The position numbers and the translations under genes are program-made. From contig NZ_CP054212.1 in assembly GCF_013285385.1 (NCBI RefSeq), positions 2,728,001 to 2,792,000 on the forward strand: 64,000 nucleotides of DNA, given 5' to 3'. The notes below the pieces were generated by a model, which did not search any database, was not told the origin of the DNA, and saw only the letters and a list, made by a program, of their open reading frames with translations. Positions within the stretch are counted from its first letter, which is position 1; the number at the start of each line of letters is the position of its first letter. Below are positions 58,272-64,000 of the stretch, piece by piece. This stretch comes from Paramixta manurensis (lineage in GTDB: Bacteria > Pseudomonadota > Gammaproteobacteria > Enterobacterales > Enterobacteriaceae).

Positions 58272-58847
58272 TTATGACAAATCATGGAGTTCCTTATCCA
58301 AGGCGCCCGTGAGAAGAAAATCCTCGAACTTAACCACTAAGCCCGCCCGTTCCGGCGTGCAGCACATCACGCCAACCCTACATTTTTCAGACGCTGGAAA
58401 ATAAGCCAGTCGTAGGAGAGGCCAGCTTTTACCATCGGTAGAATATTGCAGACGCAGGCTGTCAGCCTTACGGGTAATGCGCATCCAAAAGACATCAGCG
58501 CTAGCGGGAAAATGGCCGGTCGCCCAGTCGGAATGTTCAAGCGTCAGCACACTACCGATTGCCGGGCTACCGTCATTAAATTCGATCCCCGCTTTTAGCC
58601 AGTGGTCTTCATCGGTCATTAGCATTATCCCGGCCTGATCGTAGAGGGCACTGAAATCGGCCTTTACCTTCACCTGGAAGGTAAAATCGCCGATGACCTC
58701 GCAACCATAAAAGTGGCCGGAAAAGCGCTTAAAACCGTACCAGGTTTGGCTCCAAAAATCGGTCTTTGCATCCGTCGTTACTGACAAAGCTGTCCCGCTT
58801 TGCTGCCAGTGTTGCGGTTCATTAATCCAGTAGAAATCACTCTTCAT
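58272..58847 (-). CDS. DUF1349 (YesU-like) concanavalin-fold protein
   Basis: A 191-residue protein of the DUF1349 family, a concanavalin/beta-jelly-roll fold related to carbohydrate-binding proteins. It starts MKSDFYWINEPQHWQQ and contains the family run FTFQVKVKADFSALYDQAGIMLM, WLKAGIEFND and SLRLQYSTDGKSWPLLRLAY. There is no signal peptide. The ATG at 58847 with AAGGA eight bases upstream gives this start; a short extension to 58871 is less likely. It lies 120 bp downstream of the siderophore decarboxylase, same strand. Function unknown. Confidence 0.85.
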   Translation of the reverse strand: MKSDFYWINEPQHWQQSGTALSVTTDAKTDFWSQTWYGFKRFSGHFYGCEVIGDFTFQVKVKADFSALYDQAGIMLMTDEDHWLKAGIEFNDGSPAIGSVLTLEHSDWATGHFPASADVFWMRITRKADSLRLQYSTDGKSWPLLRLAYFPASEKCRVGVMCCTPERAGLVVKFEDFLLTGALDKELHDLS

Positions 58848-58967
58848 GACGGTTTCCTTTCGGCTGTTCAAGGGTTTTCTGCGGGATTACCGCATTGAGG
58901 GTTCGCCTGGCATAAAACTAGCGAGCGAGGAATACAATGCCCCACTCGGTAGTTTTATCAATGCTTT

Positions 58968-60152
58968 TTACGCTTCACCCAGCCAAAACACTTCCGGCGG
59001 GCTGTGCATCAGAAAGTTTTGATGTGAAATATTCCAGGCATAAGCGCCCGCCAGGCTGAACACCAACCAATCGCCCGGCGCGAGCGCGGCAATCGGTTGC
59101 TGACGGGCCAATACATCCTTTGGCGTGCAAAGCTGCCCCACCAACGTGACTAACTCCCCTTCAATCCACGGCTGCTGTTGCTCGCGACGTAATACACTAA
59201 ATGGATGATTATGGTTTTGCGCCGCAGGCGTACGAAAATGGTGCGTTCCGCCACGACCAATGGCAAACCACTCGCCGAGGTTCTTCTTCACATCCAACAC
59301 TTCCATGACGTAATAACCACAACCGGCGGCGATATAACGGCCACACTCAAAACGTAACGTCCAGCCCCGCGCCTGGCTACGTTGCGTAATATCAGGCAGG
59401 CGTTGACAAAAGGATGACCAATCGAAATGCTGTTCCGGTTCAAGGTAGTTAATCCCAATGCCGCCGCCCACATTGATAAGATCAATCTCCAGCGCCCAAT
59501 CACTACACCACTGACTCACCTTCTCAAGGTAAACCCGCATTAGCGCCAAATGATTCTCCACCGCTAACTGATGCGACATAAGATGAAAATGGAAGCCGCG
59601 CAGCTTCAATAACGGTGAAGCGGCAATCTCACGCAGCGCCTCTGGTAACTCCTGCTCATCCAGACCAAATGGCGTAGGCTTGCCTCCCATCATCAATCGC
59701 GTACCGCCAATTCCCTCCAGCGCAATATTCATGCGCAGTAGCACCGCCACCGTCTGATTATTGGTTAACGCAATGGCTTGCAGACGGCGTAACTCGGTCA
59801 GGCTTTCGACGTGAATAGCATCGACGCCATGCCGGACTGCCTCATCCAGTTCACTTTCCAGTTTCCCTGGCCCGCCGAAGATTAACCGCTTACCCGGTAC
59901 CTGTTCGCGCAGCCAGTTAAGCTCACCGCCGGAGGCGGCTTCGTAGCCATCAACATAGTCACACAGGGTTTGCAACACCGGGCCTTCCGGGTTGGCTTTC
60001 GCCGCATAGAACAGCTCACACCCATCAGGAAGTGCCGCCCGCATTGCCTCAATGTGTTCACGCAAGGCCTGGAGATCGTAGAGATAGGCGCAAAAAGGCG
60101 ACTGGCGCGCCTGTTGCAACTGCTGAAGCGTCTGCTTCACTAACGGCGTCAT
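58968..60152 (-). CDS. PvsE-like PLP-dependent decarboxylase of siderophore operon
   Basis: A 394-residue fold-type-III PLP decarboxylase (ornithine/DAP-decarboxylase group). The PLP lysine is K52 in FYAAKANPEG; the glycine-rich phosphate loop is INVGGGIGINYLEPE, and the C-terminal AGAYAWNISHQNFLMHSP closes the site. In NIS clusters (PvsE, AcsE) this enzyme decarboxylates an amino acid or its conjugate to supply the amine or ethanolamine part of the siderophore. Its start overlaps the upstream NIS synthetase by four bases (ATGA), so it is coupled. It is the last gene of the operon. Confidence 0.88.
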   Translation of the reverse strand: MTPLVKQTLQQLQQARQSPFCAYLYDLQALREHIEAMRAALPDGCELFYAAKANPEGPVLQTLCDYVDGYEAASGGELNWLREQVPGKRLIFGGPGKLESELDEAVRHGVDAIHVESLTELRRLQAIALTNNQTVAVLLRMNIALEGIGGTRLMMGGKPTPFGLDEQELPEALREIAASPLLKLRGFHFHLMSHQLAVENHLALMRVYLEKVSQWCSDWALEIDLINVGGGIGINYLEPEQHFDWSSFCQRLPDITQRSQARGWTLRFECGRYIAAGCGYYVMEVLDVKKNLGEWFAIGRGGTHHFRTPAAQNHNHPFSVLRREQQQPWIEGELVTLVGQLCTPKDVLARQQPIAALAPGDWLVFSLAGAYAWNISHQNFLMHSPPEVFWLGEA

Positions 60153-61921
60153 GACTGGCTCCTCATTGGGTGTTCCATCAAGGTATAGTCCGCATGTTTA
60201 TCGGCTTTCTGTAATAGTCGCGTCTTCAGATTATTTTTCGACGGGATCGCGCCGCCTGCCAACAACGTGGCAATTTCCGGCTCCGCCTGCCAGGGCGCCA
60301 ATTGTTGGGCCAGACAATCCCACAGGCGTTGCTCGAGTTGACGATTGCCATCCGCCAGGCGGAACAGCACTTCGGAGAGATGATTGATCAATAAGCAGTA
60401 AGCAACACGACGCCATCCCTGCTCGCGGCTATACCACACTGACTGACGCGCCCGCGACGACATTCCCGCTAATGCGCGGGCTGACCAGCGCTCGGTGGTG
60501 AGTTTAGTTCCTTCAAGATCGCGAACCCAGATTTGGGCCGGTAAATGGTCCTTGATACTTAACAACACATTTTGCAGATGTGGCTCAAATACCACGCCTT
60601 CACGGAAGAAAGCATCCAGTACGCCAGGCAACAACACCGCCAGATAGTGACGCAGCCACAACTGGCTGGCCTGTTGATGTGAGATCCCTTGTGCCGCGCT
60701 CAGTTGCTGCAAACACCTTTGCACCGGGCTGTGGCCGGTGCGATCTACGGCAAACAGCGCCGCCGCCAGCCACGGCGCTTGCGGCCCATGCTGCTCAACG
60801 GCGAGGTTTTCACGGTAGAGAATGCCAAAGCACTCTTGCAAATGGCGTACCTCATCGGCCTGCTGTGGCTCTGCTATGGCGCTGAAATCCAGGCTGCTGG
60901 CGGCCGGTTCGCGCATAATATGGAAGCCGGGCGCAGCGGCCTCAAGGCGAGTAAAGGTGGTTTCCAAAAGCGCGCTGAGTACCACGGCGCTCTCCAACTC
61001 GTACCACGCATTTTTACGTACACAGTTAGTCAACCGCACATGAATTGAAAGTTTCAGATAGTAAGGTAAATCCTCGCGATACAAAGTACGTACCGATGAG
61101 GTAGCGGCAAATGTCGGCCCACGTAAACCCAGCGGGGTGATAAGCCCGGCGCTGAATGCGCGCGCATACAGTGGCGAACGCGTAATGTGTTGCACTTCCC
61201 ACGGATGGCAAGGATAACAGTGCTCGTCGACCAGCGTATTCAGCATCGATGTGACCGGCGCCGCGCCGCGCACCTGCAGTAGTGAAGGATCAATACGAAA
61301 CCAGAACAGCGGGAAACGCGCTGAGACCTCGGGTGAACAAGCCAGCAGTTCTGATGGCGTCACGCCTTGACGACTTTTTGGGCTCGGATGCAGCGGATGT
61401 CCCCACAACAAGCTCTCTTCGCTAGCGATGTAATGATGCTCACCCTGATGCGGCGGCGCTTTGGTCAGAAAAGAGGTCGTCACCTGAATGCTGTTTTCAA
61501 TTTGCTCCATCAACTCCAGATCGGGTAATTGACCGGTTTGTTTGACCATATCATTGACCAGCAACGCAATGGCTTCACGGCAACGCACCGCACGCCACGG
61601 ACGACCAAACTGTTTCACAAACGGCGTCCCGCTAAAATCGCCACGCTCTAACAGACTCCAGCGCGTAGCCCGGATGGCAAATAACACGCCTTCTGAGCCC
61701 GCTAACTCCAGCAAAACAACCTCACCCGCAACCATGCGGCTGGCCAGCGACAATGGAATATTTCCCTGGCGCGCAATGCTCACCCGTCCCGCCGGACGCG
61801 CAAACTCGCGAATGTAACAGTTGAGGAGTGCCGTCAGGCTGGCGAACTCCGCCTGTTCGGTCTCGGGAGCGACCTTGTTGGTCAGCAAAGGATTATCACG
61901 AACGGCGAGAGATACTGACAT
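60149..61921 (-). CDS. NIS siderophore synthetase (PvsD/AcsD-like, IucA/IucC family)
   Basis: A 590-residue NRPS-independent siderophore synthetase. The ATP-binding motif GHPLHPSPKSRQG is at residues 174-186, followed by YYLKLSIHVRLTNCVRK and, in the C-terminal FhuF-like region, FREGVVFEPHLQN, the catalytic Asn/His pattern of IucA/IucC enzymes. It should join citrate or a citryl intermediate to an amine or alcohol. Its place just before the decarboxylase and after an MFS exporter is that of pvsD in the vibrioferrin operon. Its start overlaps the exporter end by 26 bp. Substrate assignment is by analogy. Confidence 0.88.
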   Translation of the reverse strand: MSVSLAVRDNPLLTNKVAPETEQAEFASLTALLNCYIREFARPAGRVSIARQGNIPLSLASRMVAGEVVLLELAGSEGVLFAIRATRWSLLERGDFSGTPFVKQFGRPWRAVRCREAIALLVNDMVKQTGQLPDLELMEQIENSIQVTTSFLTKAPPHQGEHHYIASEESLLWGHPLHPSPKSRQGVTPSELLACSPEVSARFPLFWFRIDPSLLQVRGAAPVTSMLNTLVDEHCYPCHPWEVQHITRSPLYARAFSAGLITPLGLRGPTFAATSSVRTLYREDLPYYLKLSIHVRLTNCVRKNAWYELESAVVLSALLETTFTRLEAAAPGFHIMREPAASSLDFSAIAEPQQADEVRHLQECFGILYRENLAVEQHGPQAPWLAAALFAVDRTGHSPVQRCLQQLSAAQGISHQQASQLWLRHYLAVLLPGVLDAFFREGVVFEPHLQNVLLSIKDHLPAQIWVRDLEGTKLTTERWSARALAGMSSRARQSVWYSREQGWRRVAYCLLINHLSEVLFRLADGNRQLEQRLWDCLAQQLAPWQAEPEIATLLAGGAIPSKNNLKTRLLQKADKHADYTLMEHPMRSQS

Positions 61922-63053
61922 AGGTTGAGCCTCGTACTGTTGAAGTAATAAAGATGAAAACGGCGCCTATCGCCGCCACCGCCGACGCCAAATAAGGCGC
62001 TTGCAGCGAGAAATGCGCAGCCAGCCAACCGGCGCAAACGCCAGCTGCCACCCCAGCCCATTTACCGGCGGCGTCCATTTGACCAAACTGCTTACCGGCG
62101 TTGTCCCGGCTCAGGCTTTCACTCAGCATTTGATTTGCGCCGCTGTACGCCAGCAGAATGCCGACACCCAGCAACGTGCGTGCCGCCAGCAACGACGCAG
62201 GGCTGTCAAGTACGGTATGCCAGAGTGCGGCAACGGCAATAAGCAGCGTGCCCGGAACAAAGAACCAGCCCGCGCCTTTCAGTCGATGCCAAACCGGCAA
62301 TAGCAGGAGGTAGATCAGATGCGGCCAGCTATACAGCACGCCGATAACCACCTCCTGATGTAGCCAATGACCGGCATAGGGCAGGAAGTAAGGAAAGGTC
62401 ACCACCATGGCAAAGTTAAACAGCCACTGCATCGCCCACAGGGAGTAAAGCGTGGTTTTGCCGCTCGTAGATGCTCGCTTCCGCGTATTCACCGCGGGTA
62501 TCGTATCCGCCGGTAGCAATAAGCTGAGCACCAAACCAATCAGGGGTAACAACGCCAAACCGAGCCACAAACGCTGCCCGACCTGCGAAAAGACCATCAG
62601 AATGATACCGATCAGCGGCGGCGCGCTGACTAATGCCAGCCGGGCGGAAAACTGCGTCCAATTCAACGCCTTCGCCAGCGCCTCCCCACGCATATGCAGT
62701 GAAAGATAGCCGTTGGCCGCCGCCAGCGTACCGCCTGCTACGCCCTGTAATGCCAGCGCGATAATCAACATCGGCAACGAGGACGACAATCCGGCCAGAA
62801 TAAACGCCAGGGTTAGTCCCACCAACGCCCGCTGTAACGAGAGACGGCGGCCATAGCGATCGGCAAAGCGCCCCCACCAGGCAGCGGAGAGCGCCGTCAT
62901 CACGGCGGGAAGGCTGAACAATACGCCCGCCCACAGACTGTTTTCCGCAATGCCAAACGAGGTTAGCAAGCGTGGCAGATAGAGCGGAACACCCAGAACG
63001 GTAAACGCGGCCAGAAAATGGCAGGCTAATACCACCATCAGGGTGGTACGCAT
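61896..63053 (-). CDS. MFS siderophore exporter (PvsC-like)
   Basis: A 385-residue twelve-helix MFS protein with the motif-A region WWGRFADRYGRRLSLQR between helices 2 and 3 and a second-half glycine-rich stretch (AGKWAGVAAGVCAGWLAAHF). In the vibrioferrin cluster PvsC is the exporter between two NIS synthetase genes, exactly this position. It is coupled on both sides (one-base overlap with the upstream synthetase, 26-bp overlap with the downstream one). Export of the siderophore is the likely role. Confidence 0.88.
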   Translation of the reverse strand: MRTTLMVVLACHFLAAFTVLGVPLYLPRLLTSFGIAENSLWAGVLFSLPAVMTALSAAWWGRFADRYGRRLSLQRALVGLTLAFILAGLSSSLPMLIIALALQGVAGGTLAAANGYLSLHMRGEALAKALNWTQFSARLALVSAPPLIGIILMVFSQVGQRLWLGLALLPLIGLVLSLLLPADTIPAVNTRKRASTSGKTTLYSLWAMQWLFNFAMVVTFPYFLPYAGHWLHQEVVIGVLYSWPHLIYLLLLPVWHRLKGAGWFFVPGTLLIAVAALWHTVLDSPASLLAARTLLGVGILLAYSGANQMLSESLSRDNAGKQFGQMDAAGKWAGVAAGVCAGWLAAHFSLQAPYLASAVAAIGAVFIFITSTVRGSTYVSISRRS

Positions 63054-64000
63054 TATTCCGCGCCCCGCAGAAGGAAGTTTGGCCCAGTCTGACCATAGAA
63101 CTTGTTAATATCCGCCGCGCCCGACGCTTGCTTACTCAATAGACTGCCGCTGAGTAACAGATATTTGACCGGTTGGGTTGGCGAGGCGAACAGTTGCTGG
63201 CGGGCAAATGCGGTATCCACACCGTCGGCATCCAGACGCGAGAGCGTGTTCTCAAGCGCCGCGCATAATGTTTGGTATCCGGCATGACGATCAATCACCT
63301 GCGCCGCCGCCAGATTTTCCAGCACCGCAGCCAGACAGAGCTGTAAGGTAATGGTGATGAACATTTGTGATAGCGCCAGATCATCCGATACGCAGATACG
63401 TGGGTCGCGCAATGCGGCGATCCGCTCAGCCAAGTGAGGGCAAGCCGCCTTGAAGCGCTCAGGCAAGATCCGTGCCGCATCGTTATCCTTCATCACCAGC
63501 GTTAATGCCTGGTCTGGCGCCATACTCAACACTGCGTTCTGCTGGTTAGACTCCAGCGCAATGCCATACCGGAGCCACAGTGTCAGATGCACATCGGCCA
63601 TCAGTTGGCAGTACTCGCGCCACCACTGCTCCGGCGTTGGCATACCTGTCTGGTCGAGTTGCCAACTGAGATACAAACGCCCATCCGGCATCCGGCTACC
63701 TAGCGCAGCCACCGGTAGCAGCGTTTCCCCGACGCGCGGCTGTGGATAACGACGTACCAGAAATGCCAGTTGCTTATCTTCTTCGACATGGCCGCAGAAG
63801 CGTTCGTCAACATGACGGTATTGCCCACGCAGCAAGGTATCGTTATCGCTCAATGCACAGAGCACCTCGGCAAACCATTGTCCGTCGTACAGAGTTGAGG
63901 GTTTGATCAGACGAATATTTTTCTGACCGAGGGTGCGCATAGTCAGCGGCACTTTGATGTGGAAGTCTGGATAATCAGCCAGTTGAACAGTGCGCACTGA
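63053..64000 (-). CDS. NIS siderophore synthetase, 3' part (PvsB-like, IucA/IucC family)
   Basis: The C-terminal 315 or so codons of a second NIS synthetase; the 5' part lies beyond the right edge, since the frame is open at 64000 and family members are near 600 residues. Visible features: FHIKVPLTMRTLGQKNIRLI (ATP/substrate region) and ESNQQNAVLSM, the usual C-terminal H/N catalytic loop in variant form, with QN instead of PH(x)QN. An FhuF-like region ends in LLRGAE. A second synthetase upstream of the exporter fits PvsB. A pvsA-like ATP-grasp gene and the iron-regulated promoter would be expected further right. Confidence 0.85.
   Translation of the reverse strand, partial: SVRTVQLADYPDFHIKVPLTMRTLGQKNIRLIKPSTLYDGQWFAEVLCALSDNDTLLRGQYRHVDERFCGHVEEDKQLAFLVRRYPQPRVGETLLPVAALGSRMPDGRLYLSWQLDQTGMPTPEQWWREYCQLMADVHLTLWLRYGIALESNQQNAVLSMAPDQALTLVMKDNDAARILPERFKAACPHLAERIAALRDPRICVSDDLALSQMFITITLQLCLAAVLENLAAAQVIDRHAGYQTLCAALENTLSRLDADGVDTAFARQQLFASPTQPVKYLLLSGSLLSKQASGAADINKFYGQTGPNFLLRGAE

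Noticed and set aside
47241..64000. A duplicate of the tRNA-Asn 3' end (attR) in the right part of the window
   Set aside because: I searched by eye for the T-arm and acceptor sequence and found no second copy; short partial matches are chance-level. A computed search could settle this.
1..64000. CRISPR arrays, rRNA genes or a complete prophage
   Set aside because: No regularly spaced repeats, no rRNA-like stretches and no cluster of structural phage genes were seen; only isolated phage-type genes and an integrase remnant.

Overview
The window is chromosomal DNA of a motile member of the Enterobacterales. The backbone order (fliY/tcyJ, dcyD, fliZ, fliA, fliC, fliD, fliS, fliT, amyA, yedD, then fliE and fliF-fliR, rcsA, dsrB, dsrA, yodD, yedP, yodC, yedI, yedA, vsr, dcm, yedJ, mtfA, tRNA-Asn) follows the E. 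coli/Salmonella flagellar region III and its right flank. Many proteins are close to the E. coli ones, but several neighbours (an HNH-type protein between fliA and fliC, an OprD-type porin, a GpgS-type synthase next to yedP) are not E. coli-like. I infer an Erwiniaceae-like genus such as Pantoea, Mixta or Erwinia; no marker here fixes the genus.

Region 1 (1-8.4 kb): sulfur amino-acid genes tcyJ and dcyD, the flagellar regulators fliZ and fliA, a degenerate HNH-type gene with its own terminator, then fliC, fliD, fliS and fliT. fliC and fliD have divergent FliA (sigma-28) promoters. Region 2 (8.4-20.1 kb): cytoplasmic amylase amyA, lipoprotein yedD, small stress genes (CsbD/ElaB-like, IraP, a DinI-family gene with a LexA-like box), an ascFB-like beta-glucoside operon, an exported SurE nucleotidase paired with an OprD-family porin, a membrane protein, yrbL and a DUF2000 gene. 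Region 3 (20.3-31.7 kb): fliE and the complete fliFGHIJK-fliLMNOPQR set, densely packed. Region 4 (31.7-47.3 kb): rcsA with an upstream RcsAB box, a chemoreceptor, dsrB, the DsrA small RNA, yodD, a two-gene hexosyl-glycerate osmolyte operon (yedP plus a GpgS-like synthase), yodC, yedI with an unlisted 43-codon gene, yedA, the vsr/dcm methylation and repair pair, queH, yedJ, an orphan phage-type protein, mtfA and tRNA-Asn.

Region 5 (47.3-64 kb) looks like accessory DNA entering at tRNA-Asn. It starts with a doubly deleted P4-type integrase. Next come a TauE/PanE-like pair divergent from an RpiR-regulator/EamA-exporter pair, a frameshifted dehydrogenase tail and a HigBA-type toxin-antitoxin pair. 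A LysR-controlled catabolic cluster follows (MHS-family transporter, M81 peptidase, HisD-like dehydrogenase). The window ends in a translationally coupled NIS siderophore operon whose gene order (synthetase, MFS exporter, synthetase, PLP decarboxylase) matches the vibrioferrin pvsBCDE order. It runs off the right edge.

The most interesting items are the LysR/MHS/M81/HisD cluster of unknown substrate, the exported SurE-OprD pair, the vibrioferrin-like operon, the degenerate HNH protein inside the flagellin locus, the hexosyl-glycerate operon beside DsrA, and the small acidic CxxC protein after yedI.
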